The translations under genes were made by a program, and so were the position numbers. The notes under the pieces were generated by a model. That model saw only the letters and a list, made by a program, of their open reading frames with translations, made no database searches and was not told the origin of the DNA. A stretch of DNA of 64,000 nucleotides from Frigoribacterium sp. SL97. GTDB taxonomy: Bacteria; Actinomycetota; Actinomycetes; Actinomycetales; Microbacteriaceae. The stretch covers positions 2,046,001 to 2,110,000 of the forward strand of contig NZ_CP113062.1 of the NCBI RefSeq assembly GCF_026625765.1, given 5' to 3'. This document shows, piece by piece, positions 46,658-55,281 of this stretch. How positions within the stretch are numbered: the first letter of the stretch is position 1; every line of letters starts with the position of its first letter.

Positions 46658-47401
46658 TCAGAGGCCTGATTCGTAGGTGCGGACGAGGACCGCGTTGCTG
46701 TCGGGGCAGAGCACGACGTCGTCCTCGGCGGCGGCACGCACGGCCGCGAGGTCGCTGCCCGTCAGGGCCACGCCACTCGCGCTCGACACGCCACCACGCA
46801 ACAACGAGGCACCCACGCCGTAGCGGTCCCGCTGACGCTCGTAGAGGGCCAGCAGGTCGGCGGGCACCGTGGCGGCGATCGTCTCGCGGTTGGCGACGAC
46901 CTCGGCCCGGTCGGCCTCGAGCTCGGCGAGCTTCGCGTCGCGCCCGGTCTCGGCGTCGATACGGCGGGTGTCGAGCTGGTCGAGCTCGCCCCGCGTCACC
47001 GCCGCGACGGCACCCAGGCTCTCGACGCGTTCCATCACCTCGAGCTGGAGGTCCTCCAGGTCGGAGCGTCGCTTGGCGAGGGCGGCGAGCTCACCCTCGA
47101 GGGCGGCCACGTCCTTCGAGGACGACGACGAGGCGATGCGCTGTTCGTCACGGACGACGCGCGCCTCGACGACGGCGACGTCGGACTCGATGCGTTTGAG
47201 CTCGCTCTGCGCGTCCTCCCAGGCGCCCTGCTCGGTCGCGAGGCGGCTGCGGAGGCGAGAGCCGTCACCCTCGAGCGACGCGAGGACGGCGATCTCGGGG
47301 AGGTTCGCCCCCTTGTGCGCGATCTGGCGGAGTGCGGTGTCGAGTTGCTGCAGGTCGAGCAGCAGGGCCTGGTGCTCGTAGCTGGCTTTCATCAGGGGCA
47401 T
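46658..47401 (-). CDS. Zinc-ribbon/coiled-coil family protein with degenerate zinc ribbon
   Basis: The 247-residue protein is mostly a long coiled coil (about 10-180), like the C4-type zinc-ribbon family (Rv2229c type, CT398-like) that sits next to Nif3 in actinobacteria. The family's C-terminal CxxC...CxxC ribbon is here VSSASGVALTGSDL ... VVLCPDSNAVLVR, with a single Cys left, so zinc binding is unlikely. An alternative start Met lies 3 residues in. Function is unknown. Confidence 0.85.
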   Translation of the reverse strand: MPLMKASYEHQALLLDLQQLDTALRQIAHKGANLPEIAVLASLEGDGSRLRSRLATEQGAWEDAQSELKRIESDVAVVEARVVRDEQRIASSSSSKDVAALEGELAALAKRRSDLEDLQLEVMERVESLGAVAAVTRGELDQLDTRRIDAETGRDAKLAELEADRAEVVANRETIAATVPADLLALYERQRDRYGVGASLLRGGVSSASGVALTGSDLAAVRAAAEDDVVLCPDSNAVLVRTYESGL

Positions 47402-47445
47402 GGGGACTCTTCTCGGGGTCGGGGGGAGGCAGGGACGGGGCGACG

Positions 47446-47455
47446 AGGAGGCGCG
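47446..47455 (-). repeat. Dispersed motif core CGCGCCTCCT, intergenic
   Basis: This 10-base core copy lies in the 112-base gap between the zinc-ribbon-family and Nif3-like genes. The gap shows no other structure. Confidence 0.65.
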
Positions 47456-47513
47456 TGCCGCGAGGTCTCGCGGGTCGCGACCCGGCGACGTCGCGACGGG
47501 CGGCTCGGCGTGC

Positions 47514-48329
47514 TCACTGCACGACGGCGAAGTCCCACGGGTCGGTGCGCAGGTCGCTGAGGGTGACCTCGACGTCGTGCAGCTCGCGGCGGAGCTGCGC
47601 GGCCGCCGTGTCGAGCCAGAGCCACTCGGCCGCCCAGTGCGACACGTCGACCAGGGCGGGGCCGCGGCCGAGCCTCATGAGTTCGCGCGCGTCGGAGGCG
47701 GGGTGGTGGCGCAGGTCGCTGGTGACGTACACGTCGGCCGCGAGCACCGCCGGGTCGGCCAGCAGCGAGTCGCCGGCACCGGCGCAGAGGGCGACGGTCT
47801 CGACGACGCGGTCGGCGTCACCTGCCACACGGATGCCGGACGCGGTCGGGGGCAGCACGTCGCCGAGCTGGCGGGCGAGGGCCACGAGCGTCATGGCGTG
47901 CGGCAGGCGCCCGACGATGCCGAGTCCCGTGTCGTCGGTGGCGCCCGGGGTGATCGGGCGCTGGTCGACGAGGCCGAGCTGGTGGGCGAGCACGCGGGAC
48001 GTGCCGGTCTCGACGACGTCGGCGTTGGTGTGGGCGGCGACGAGGCCGCACCCGGCACGGACGAGCCGTGCGACGACCGCACCCTTGGTGGTGTCCTCCG
48101 ACACCGTCGAGACGCCGTGGAACAGCAGCGGATGGTGGACGAGCAACAGGTCGGCCCCCATGCCGACGGCTTCGTCGACGGTGTCGAGCACGGCGTCGAC
48201 GGCCAGGTGCACGTGGGTCACGGGCCGGTCGGGGTCACCGACGACGAGACCGGGAGAATCCCACGACGACGCGCCCGCGAGAGGCCAGAGACGTTCGATG
48301 ACGGAGTTGACCGAGGCGAGGGTGGACAC
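47514..48329 (-). CDS. Nif3-like dinuclear metal centre protein
   Basis: The 271-residue protein belongs to the Nif3/YbgI family (also annotated GTP cyclohydrolase I type 2), a hexameric two-metal fold with no firm role. Ligand motifs are LLVHHPLLFHG (His pair), AAHTNAD, and near the C-terminus LVDVSHWAAEWLWL. Start GTG is supported by TAGGCT 6 bases upstream. It is adjacent to the coiled-coil zinc-ribbon gene, the same pairing as Rv2229c/Rv2230c. Confidence 0.9.
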   Translation of the reverse strand: MSTLASVNSVIERLWPLAGASSWDSPGLVVGDPDRPVTHVHLAVDAVLDTVDEAVGMGADLLLVHHPLLFHGVSTVSEDTTKGAVVARLVRAGCGLVAAHTNADVVETGTSRVLAHQLGLVDQRPITPGATDDTGLGIVGRLPHAMTLVALARQLGDVLPPTASGIRVAGDADRVVETVALCAGAGDSLLADPAVLAADVYVTSDLRHHPASDARELMRLGRGPALVDVSHWAAEWLWLDTAAAQLRRELHDVEVTLSDLRTDPWDFAVVQ

Positions 48330-48338
48330 CTCGACAGC

Positions 48339-49760
48339 CTAGTCGCGAGCCGTCGAGCGGAACCCCGTGATCATGACCGCGACGATGAACGCGACGACCG
48401 AGGCGCCGAGCAGGGCGACAACCACCGAGACGGACGTCGACAGGCCGGTGAGGCCCACGGCCCGGACGACGAAACCCTGCCAGGCGAACGAACCGAGGTC
48501 GCTCAGGAGCAGACCGAAGCCGACGACGGTGCCGACCACGACGCCGGCGACGACGCCGACCGGCCCGCGGCGGGCGACGCGGGTGGCGTCGTCGGGGCGG
48601 GTCGAGACCGAGGCGAGCGCGGTCAGGCCGACGAGGCCGGTCGCGACGGGGACGGCGACGGTGGCGAGGACGGCCGAGGCCACGGCCAGGGCGGGGACGA
48701 AGGCCAGCACGACGGCCGCGACGACGATCAGCGCGGCCGTGGCGGCGACCACGAGCGCGAGGGGACGACGCAGCAGGGGCGGGACGGGGGCGGAGGCGAC
48801 CGTCTGCCCGTCGGAGGCCGACCGGGTCGGCGCGACCAGCGCCTCCTGGTCGGCTGCCGCCCGGGCGTCCGGGGCGTCGGTGGAGTCGGCGGAGTCGAGC
48901 GCGAGGGGACGGGGGCCGGTCGACGGGACGACGACGGGAGCCGAGGTCGGGGTGGCGTCGGCCGGGCGCGCGTCGCGGTCGGCGTCCGGCGCGTGGCCCG
49001 CCTCGACGACAGGCCTGGCCTGACGGATCGCCCCGGGCGTCACGACGGGCAGGACCCCGGTGAACCGGAGGCGCGTGGCCTCGAGGGCGCGAGCCGCCTC
49101 GTCCGTGCCGACGCGGGTGATCTCGTCCTCCCAGGAGGCGAAGCGCGCGGCCTCGACCTCGCGCAGGGCCAGCTGGGCCTGGACGACGGCCATCAGGTCG
49201 ATGGTCGCGGTGTCCTCGAGGCGCTTCTCGACCAGGCGGGCGAGCACCTCGTCGTCGAGCGTCATGCGCTCCGGTGGCTGGGGCAGATCGTCGGGCACCG
49301 ACACGGCGAGCACCGGCAGGGTGATCGCCGAGGTGTCGACCGAGTGGCGGGCCACGCTCGCCGGGCGGGCCTCGAAGGCGTCCGTGGGCACGACGTCGTC
49401 GAGGACGACGTCGGCGCGGTGCGAGGGGATCGAGACGGGACGGGGCACCACGGGAGTGGCGGAGTCGACGGGGCGGGCCTCGGTGTGGCGCGTCTCGGCC
49501 TGACGTGTCTCGGCCTGACGGTCCTCGGTCGTCTCGTCGAGCCGGTCGACGAGGGCCTCGGCGGCCTCGGAGGTCTCGGAGGTCTCGGGGGCGAGGGTCT
49601 GGTTCACGGGGTGGTGCTCCTGCTGGTCCGGGCGAGCGGAGGGCTCGGGGACGGTGTCGTCGAGGGGTGCGACGAACGTCACACGGCGCCGGTGGAACGT
49701 GACGTCGTCGTCGAGGGGTGCGATGCCCCCGACGCTCGCGGTCTGCACGTTGTCGGCCAT
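48339..49760 (-). CDS. Hypothetical membrane protein with long disordered N-terminus
   Basis: No family is recognised in this 473-residue protein. Residues 1-340 are soluble, rich in Ala, Asp, Thr and Val, with a short tandem repeat RQAETRQAETRHTEAR near 75-90 and a helical stretch LARLVEKRLEDTATIDL. Four hydrophobic segments follow (about 350-470) and form a C-terminal membrane domain. ATG at 49760 has TACCAT 6 bases upstream. The upstream 20 codons of open frame lack any start signal. It lies beside the Nif3-like gene. Confidence 0.7.
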   Translation of the reverse strand: MADNVQTASVGGIAPLDDDVTFHRRRVTFVAPLDDTVPEPSARPDQQEHHPVNQTLAPETSETSEAAEALVDRLDETTEDRQAETRQAETRHTEARPVDSATPVVPRPVSIPSHRADVVLDDVVPTDAFEARPASVARHSVDTSAITLPVLAVSVPDDLPQPPERMTLDDEVLARLVEKRLEDTATIDLMAVVQAQLALREVEAARFASWEDEITRVGTDEAARALEATRLRFTGVLPVVTPGAIRQARPVVEAGHAPDADRDARPADATPTSAPVVVPSTGPRPLALDSADSTDAPDARAAADQEALVAPTRSASDGQTVASAPVPPLLRRPLALVVAATAALIVVAAVVLAFVPALAVASAVLATVAVPVATGLVGLTALASVSTRPDDATRVARRGPVGVVAGVVVGTVVGFGLLLSDLGSFAWQGFVVRAVGLTGLSTSVSVVVALLGASVVAFIVAVMITGFRSTARD

Positions 49761-49886
49761 GCTCGGATGGTAGGTGACGAACGGCCCCGCGACGGGCGGA
49801 CTCGCCGGTCCGACCGGCACATTCGTCGTCCGGGGTCCCCTGGCCGACCCCCGGGCGACCCAGGGGCGTCCGCGACGCCCCGGGCG

Positions 49887-50693
49887 TCAGGAGGCGCGGG
49901 TCAGGTGGGCGAGCACCTCGCGGGACACTCCTCGCGAGCCCAGGCCGAGGTGGCCCGACCGGGGGTGCACGGCGAGCGTCGCGTCCGGCAGGCCGGCGAC
50001 GGTCCGCGCCACCAGGTCGAGGGGGTAGAAACCGTCGGCGCCACCGGCCACGACGAGCGTCGGGGCCGTGACCTCGCCCAGGCGGTCGCCCACGTCGAAC
50101 GAGTCCTCGGCGTCCAGCGTCACGACCAGGTCGTCGTGTCGGTCGCCGACGACGAAGTGGTGTGCCACCCGTCCGAGGCGCCGCAGGGCGTTCGAGGACG
50201 GGACGCCGGTGGTCGTCTGACCGAGCATCGCGGCCGAGGCACCTCTCGCGTCACCGGCCCGGAGGCGCTCGGCCGTGCGCTGCTGGGCCTCGCGCCCGGC
50301 CTCGCCCAGCCGGTGGGCGGAGGACACGAGGACCAGTCGACGGACGAGCTCGGGGTGGTCGACGGCCAGTCGGAGCGCAATGCTGCCGCCCGTCGAGGTG
50401 CCGACCACGTCGATCGGGCCGTCCGCGATCTCGGCCGCGGCCCGGGCCACGTCGTCGGCGAGGTCCTCCATCGTCGTGCCCTCGGGCAACCCGCGGCGAC
50501 GACCGAGCGTCCACAGGTCGAGCCGCCGGACGAGCGGCGCCGTCTCGAGCCGCAGCAGGGTCCGGTCCCAGGTCGAGGGGTGGTGGCGACCGGGGCCGAC
50601 CCCGGGCAGCAGGATCGTCGGGACGCCGCTCCCCCGGCGCACGAAGGGCAGGCCCGCCACGGTGCCCCTGGTCGTCGCGCTCCGGGGGCTCAC
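49887..50693 (-). CDS. Alpha/beta hydrolase
   Basis: The 268-residue hydrolase has an oxyanion segment ILLPGVGPGRHHPSTW, the nucleophile elbow GTSTGGS (about residue 98), a late Asp in GGADGFYPLD and a catalytic His in PRSGHLGLGS. The natural substrate is unknown. Its GTG overlaps the upstream oxidase stop by four bases, so the two are translated together. Its last codons and stop run through an exact dispersed motif (49889-49899). Confidence 0.85.
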   Translation of the reverse strand: MSPRSATTRGTVAGLPFVRRGSGVPTILLPGVGPGRHHPSTWDRTLLRLETAPLVRRLDLWTLGRRRGLPEGTTMEDLADDVARAAAEIADGPIDVVGTSTGGSIALRLAVDHPELVRRLVLVSSAHRLGEAGREAQQRTAERLRAGDARGASAAMLGQTTTGVPSSNALRRLGRVAHHFVVGDRHDDLVVTLDAEDSFDVGDRLGEVTAPTLVVAGGADGFYPLDLVARTVAGLPDATLAVHPRSGHLGLGSRGVSREVLAHLTRAS

Positions 50694-51829
50694 GGCCGGC
50701 CCAGCCGCCGGAACCGCGCGGGGGCGTCGCCGCCCTCGACGAGGTCGACGAGGATCGACCCCACGAGAGGCGTGAACTTGAAGCCGTGCCCGGAGAACCC
50801 CGCCCCCACCACGACGGGGCCGACCCGGTCGAGCACGAAGTCCTCGTCGTCGGTGGTCGTGTACGTGCAGCTGATCGGGTCGGCGGTCTCGGCGTCGACG
50901 CCGGGCAACCACTCGCGGGCGTACCGCCGCAGCTGCTCGAGCTGCCCGGGGTCGGGTTCGAACGACCGGCGGTCGGGGTGCACGACGGGTCCGGCTCCGT
51001 GCCAGCCCGCCTTGACGCCCTCGCCCGGCGTGAGCATGCCGTAGACGACGCCCGGCCACCACGACTCGCCGGGTCGGTCGGGGTCGGGACGGTGGTTGAC
51101 GCTCGGCCACACGGCCTCGGCGTCGGTCACGGTGAAGTGCGCCGGTTGCTCCTGGGTCACGGTGAGGCGGGGGAGGCGGACGAGGCCCCCGACGACGTCC
51201 TCGGTCCAGGCGCCCGCCGTCACCACGACCCGCCGGGCGACGATCTCGTCGTCCGCCGTGACGACCCGGACGCGCTCCGGCCCCTCGACGTGCAGGCCCG
51301 TGACCGGCGTCGACCAGCGCAGTCGCGCCCCGTGGGCCTCGGCCGCCCGGGCGAGGACCGTCAGGGCCTCGGCGGCCCGGATGCGTCCGCTGCCCGGCAC
51401 GTGCAGCACCTCGGTCTCGAAGCGGATGCCCCTCCCCCGCTCCCCCGCCTCGGCGGCGTCGACCAGTTCGCTGGGGACGCCCGCGTCGACGTGCAGGGCC
51501 CGCATCCGACGGAGCATCGCCGGGCGACCGTGGTTGACCACCCCGACGAGGTCGAGCAGCGGGGTGCCGGTCTCGTCGGCCAGCGCGTCCCACCGCCGCC
51601 GCGCCTCCTGCACGAGGGCGACGTAGTCGGCGTCGTCGTAGGCGACGTTGAGGTTCCGGGTCGCGCCGTGGGAGGCACCCCGGTGGTGCCCCTGCTCGAA
51701 GCGCTCGACGAGCACGACCTCGTGTCCGCGCGACGCGGCCTGCCAGGCCGTCGCGAGGCCCATGGCGCCGCCGCCGACCACGACCAGGTCGACGTCGACG
51801 CGGGACGGACTCGGCTGACCGGACGACAT
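50690..51829 (-). CDS. FAD-dependent amino-acid oxidase (sarcosine oxidase / SolA type)
   Basis: The 379-residue protein starts with an FAD-binding motif VVVGGGAMGLATAWQAASRG and continues with the DAO-family HRGASHGATRNLNVAY, the WPSVNH/VVYGMLTPGEGVKAGWHG region and GFSGHGFKFTP, typical of monomeric sarcosine or N-methyltryptophan oxidases. It should oxidise an N-methyl amino acid; the exact substrate is not assignable. TATGCT lies 6 bases before the ATG, predicting a leaderless mRNA. Confidence 0.88.
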   Translation of the reverse strand: MSSGQPSPSRVDVDLVVVGGGAMGLATAWQAASRGHEVVLVERFEQGHHRGASHGATRNLNVAYDDADYVALVQEARRRWDALADETGTPLLDLVGVVNHGRPAMLRRMRALHVDAGVPSELVDAAEAGERGRGIRFETEVLHVPGSGRIRAAEALTVLARAAEAHGARLRWSTPVTGLHVEGPERVRVVTADDEIVARRVVVTAGAWTEDVVGGLVRLPRLTVTQEQPAHFTVTDAEAVWPSVNHRPDPDRPGESWWPGVVYGMLTPGEGVKAGWHGAGPVVHPDRRSFEPDPGQLEQLRRYAREWLPGVDAETADPISCTYTTTDDEDFVLDRVGPVVVGAGFSGHGFKFTPLVGSILVDLVEGGDAPARFRRLGRP

Positions 51830-51840
51830 CCCCCGAGCAT

Positions 51841-51851
51841 AGGAGGCGCGG
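51841..51851 (-). repeat. Dispersed motif adjoining a -10 element
   Basis: This exact copy reads into the TATGCT -10 of the oxidase gene on the minus strand, CCGCGCCTCC then TATGCT. It shares the extended context GCACCGCGCCTCCT with copies at 31138 and 62246. Confidence 0.8.
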
Positions 51852-51993
51852 TGCGGCGGCGCCCCCGGCTCACGCCCCGTGGCACGCCCGTCCCCTGGCC
51901 CGCCGACGGGGGCTGCTGTGGCCGGGCCGCGTGCCGGTAACATCCCTCGACGGCCGCCACGGGACGCGGCTCGCGCAGCAGCAGGGGGAACTC

Positions 51994-52938
51994 GTGGACC
52001 GACCAGACGACCGGACGACGACCGAGGGGGCCTCGGACGCGACCCCCGTGTCCGTCGTGGCCGAAGGACTCGTGCAGCGGTTCGGTCCGCTCGAGATGCG
52101 CGTCCTGCCGAGCGACTACCCCGCCGGCGCCGTCGGGGTCCCGGGAGCCGGCCACCCCGAGATGCTGCGCGTCCGGCTCGGCGCCACCGAGTTCGTCGAC
52201 CTGGGGCACGACGGATCGCACTGGTTCGCGGTGCCCCTGCGCATCGACGCCTCGGGGCCCACGCCCCTCGAGCAGCGGCGCCGGGACCCCCTCGTCGTCG
52301 GGGTGGGCGAGGAGACGTCCGTGGTGCTCGACGCGGCCTCGGCCATGGTGCGACGGTGGGCCGCCCTGGTCCCGCCCGCGTCCCGTCTGGGCACGGCCTG
52401 GCCCGCACCGCAGGCGTTCGCGTCCGGTGCCGTCGCGGGTGCCCCGGCACCGAGGCGACGGCGGGGCGTGCTCCTCGGCGTGCTGGGTGCGGTGGGCGTC
52501 CTCGCCTTCGGCGGGATCTGCTTCGCCCTCTACCAGGCGAACGGGGGCGAGGGAGGCGTGATCGAGACCGGTTCCGAGCTCGTGAGCGAGCTCACCACCG
52601 GGGACTGCTTCGACATGACGGAGGGGATCGACGACGAGTACCAGACGTTCGTCGACGTGACCGCCTGCGGCGAGGTGCACCACTTCGAGGTGTTCGCCGA
52701 ACCGGTCCTGGACGACGAGGCGTTCCCCGGCGACGACGAGGTCGGGCAGCTCGGCGACGACGCGTGCTTCGAGGTCTTCGACGACTACGTCGGGTCCGCC
52801 TGGGAGGACTCGGCCCTCGACTACGGCTGGTTCACGCCGACCGAGGACACCTGGGCCACCGGCGACCGCGAGGTCACCTGCTACCTCGCGACCGCACCCG
52901 AGGGTGAATCGGCCAGCCTGGCGGGCAGCGGGCGCTGA
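51994..52938 (+). CDS. Septum-formation-domain membrane protein
   Basis: The 314-residue protein has a soluble N-terminal part (1-150), one membrane span (about 152-172) and an extracytoplasmic domain resembling the actinobacterial septum-formation domain (LTTGDCFDMTEG, VTACGEVHHFEVFAEP, GDDACFEVF, TCYLAT) with paired cysteines. The role is inferred only from the family name. GTG at 51994 is chosen for the AGGGGGAA ribosome site 3 bases upstream, with a TAACAT -10 candidate about 50 bases further up. Confidence 0.78.
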   Translation: MDRPDDRTTTEGASDATPVSVVAEGLVQRFGPLEMRVLPSDYPAGAVGVPGAGHPEMLRVRLGATEFVDLGHDGSHWFAVPLRIDASGPTPLEQRRRDPLVVGVGEETSVVLDAASAMVRRWAALVPPASRLGTAWPAPQAFASGAVAGAPAPRRRRGVLLGVLGAVGVLAFGGICFALYQANGGEGGVIETGSELVSELTTGDCFDMTEGIDDEYQTFVDVTACGEVHHFEVFAEPVLDDEAFPGDDEVGQLGDDACFEVFDDYVGSAWEDSALDYGWFTPTEDTWATGDREVTCYLATAPEGESASLAGSGR

Positions 52939-53011
52939 CCTGCGCGGCGGGGTCGAACCGGCGACACGAACGGGGCGGCCCCGTCCGCCGTCGACCTGCG
53001 ATGATCGGCGG

Positions 53012-54481
53012 ATGACCTGGCGCAAGCTCCTCAAGGCGTTCCCCACCGTGATCCTGGTGGTCGACATCCTCATCAGGATCGTGTCGGTGGCGGTCGTGCC
53101 GCGCAACCGGCGACCGAGTTCGGCCATGGCGTGGCTGCTGGCGATCTTCGTCGCCCCCATCCCGGGCAGCGTCCTCTACGGTCTCCTCGGCAGCACCAAG
53201 CTGCCGAAGGACCGGCGGGACAAACAGCGTGAGATCAACTCGCTCATCCTCGAGAACACGCAGGGTCTCGACAACCGCGTGCCGACCGACACCCAGCCTC
53301 CGTGGTTCGGGACGGTCGTCCAGCTGAACCGCACGCTCGGTGCCATGCCCCTCATCCCCGGCAACACGACGCGGCTGCTGCCGGACTACGCCGGATCGAT
53401 CGCGGCCATGACCGAGGCCGTCGACGCGGCCGAACGATACGTGCACGTCGAGTTCTACATCTTCACGCGCGACGAATCGACCTTCCTCTTCTTCGATGCG
53501 CTCAAGCGTGCCCACGACCGTGGCGTGAAGGTGCGGGTGCTCTACGACCACTGGGCCACGATCCGCAACCCCCAGGGCCGGGTGACGCGCACCTGGCTCC
53601 GCGACTCCGGCATCCGTTTCGAGGAGATGCTGCCGTTCCACCCCACGAAGGGCATGTGGCGCCGACCCGACCTGCGCAACCACCGCAAGATCGTGGTCGT
53701 CGACGGCGACGTGGCGTTCACCGGCTCGCAGAACATGACCGACCCCAGCTACAACAAGCGCGGCAACATCCGACGCGGCCTGCAGTGGAAGGACCTCATG
53801 GTGCGGCTCGACGGTCCCGCCGCGATCGGCCTCAACGCGCTCTTCATCACCGACTGGTACAGCGAGACGGACGAGTTGCCCACGGACGCCGGGGCCGAGC
53901 CGCCCGTCGAACGACGCGGGGGCGACGACGCCTACGAGTGCCAGGTCGTGCCGAGCGGACCCGGGTTCGACGGGGAGAACAACCTGCGGTTGTTCAACGC
54001 CCTGGTCTACGGCGCGCAGGAACGCCTCATCATCGCGAGCCCCTACTTCGTGCCCGACGAGTCGATGCTCTACGCCATCACCACCGCGGCGGAGCGCGGG
54101 GTGGACGTGCAACTCTTCGCCTGCGAGGTCGCCGACCAGTTCCTCGTCTACCACGCGCAGCGCTCGTACTACGAGACGCTGCTGCGGGCCGGGGTGCGGA
54201 TCTTCCTCTACGAGAAGCCGATCGTCCTGCACTCGAAGCACTTCACGGTGGACGACGACGTCGCGGTGATCGGCTCGAGCAACATGGACATGCGGTCGTT
54301 CAGCCTCAACTTCGAGGTGTCGCTCATGGTGCGCGGAGCGGGCTTCGTCGACCAGGTCCGCGAGGTCGAGGCGGACTACCGCGCGAAGTCGCACGAGATC
54401 ACCCTGGCGAGCTGGCTGACGAGGCCCGCTCCCCTGCAGGTGCTCGACAACGTCGCGCGCCTCACGGCGGCGGTGCAGTAG
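53012..54481 (+). CDS. cls: Cardiolipin synthase
   Basis: The 489-residue phospholipase-D-family enzyme joins phosphatidylglycerol to form cardiolipin. Two N-terminal membrane spans are followed by two HKD motifs: HRKIVVVDGDVAFTGSQN and HSKHFTVDDDVAVIGSSNMD. The open frame extends upstream, but ATG at 53012 gives the normal N-terminus MTWRKLLKAFP. A weak GATGAT lies 6 bases before it, so a leaderless mRNA is possible. Confidence 0.94.
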   Translation: MTWRKLLKAFPTVILVVDILIRIVSVAVVPRNRRPSSAMAWLLAIFVAPIPGSVLYGLLGSTKLPKDRRDKQREINSLILENTQGLDNRVPTDTQPPWFGTVVQLNRTLGAMPLIPGNTTRLLPDYAGSIAAMTEAVDAAERYVHVEFYIFTRDESTFLFFDALKRAHDRGVKVRVLYDHWATIRNPQGRVTRTWLRDSGIRFEEMLPFHPTKGMWRRPDLRNHRKIVVVDGDVAFTGSQNMTDPSYNKRGNIRRGLQWKDLMVRLDGPAAIGLNALFITDWYSETDELPTDAGAEPPVERRGGDDAYECQVVPSGPGFDGENNLRLFNALVYGAQERLIIASPYFVPDESMLYAITTAAERGVDVQLFACEVADQFLVYHAQRSYYETLLRAGVRIFLYEKPIVLHSKHFTVDDDVAVIGSSNMDMRSFSLNFEVSLMVRGAGFVDQVREVEADYRAKSHEITLASWLTRPAPLQVLDNVARLTAAVQ

Positions 54482-54558
54482 GTCCGCCGTCTCCGGGCTG
54501 CCCGGCCAGGGGCGGTCGGCCGGTGGACGGTCGACGCCCTGAGGGGCAGAGTGTCGGC

Positions 54559-55137
54559 ATGGACCAGAAGGAACACCTCAGCCGGTACCTGACCCGTTCG
54601 CGCGACGACCTGGTGCGCAAGCTCGACGGACTGTCGGAGTACGACGTCCGTCGCCCGCTGGTGCCGAGCGGCACCAACCTGCTCGGGCTGGTCAAGCACG
54701 TCGCCACCGTGCAGCTCGGCTACCTCGGCGACGTCTTCGGGCGACCGAGCGGCATCGAGACGCCGTGGTTGACCGACGAGAGCGAACCCGAGGCCGACCT
54801 GTGGGCGACTCCGGACGAGAGCCGCGGCTTCGTCGTCGACCTCCTGCAGCGGTCGAACGCCCACGCCGACGAGACCGTCCGGGCGTTGCCGCTCGACGCG
54901 CCCGGCGACGTCCCCTGGTGGGGACCCGACCGCCGTGCCGTCACGCTGCACCAGATCCTCGTGCACCTGACCGTCGAGACCGCCCGGCACGCCGGCCACG
55001 CCGACGTCGTCCGCGAGTTGATCGACGGCGGCCTCGGCAACGGCCCCGCCGACCCGAACGTGCCGGACCGCGATGCCGACGGATGGCGACGACACCACGA
55101 CCGCGTCGAGGCCGCCGCCCGCGCCGCAGGCCACTGA
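54559..55137 (+). CDS. DinB family protein (DUF664 type)
   Basis: The 192-residue four-helix protein has the DinB-fold metal ligands: the His in KHVATVQLGYL and the pair in HQILVHLTVETARHAGHADVV. Such proteins include mycothiol- or bacillithiol-dependent transferases, but the activity here is unknown. ATG at 54559 starts MDQKEHL. The longer frame upstream is a shadow of the cls gene. It lies 77 bases after cls. Confidence 0.88.
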   Translation: MDQKEHLSRYLTRSRDDLVRKLDGLSEYDVRRPLVPSGTNLLGLVKHVATVQLGYLGDVFGRPSGIETPWLTDESEPEADLWATPDESRGFVVDLLQRSNAHADETVRALPLDAPGDVPWWGPDRRAVTLHQILVHLTVETARHAGHADVVRELIDGGLGNGPADPNVPDRDADGWRRHHDRVEAAARAAGH

Positions 55138-55176
55138 CCGCCCCGCGCCACCGTTCACCGCCGGCCCGCGCGCCCC

Positions 55177-55281
55177 GACCCGTGACGTCGGCAATTCCTG
55201 CCTCCCGTCGCGAGACCGGCCTGACCGCCCCGCGGGCGGCACGTGCCGCCGCAGGGACCAGGAGTTGCCGACGCACGGGTC
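55177..55281. terminator. Long imperfect inverted repeat between DinB and Nramp genes
   Basis: A 24-base left arm (55177-55200) pairs with a 23-base right arm (55259-55281) with one bulge and one mismatch. The 58-base loop itself holds a GC-rich hairpin. The right arm includes the first base pairs of the Nramp stop codon. It probably terminates both convergent genes. Confidence 0.65.
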
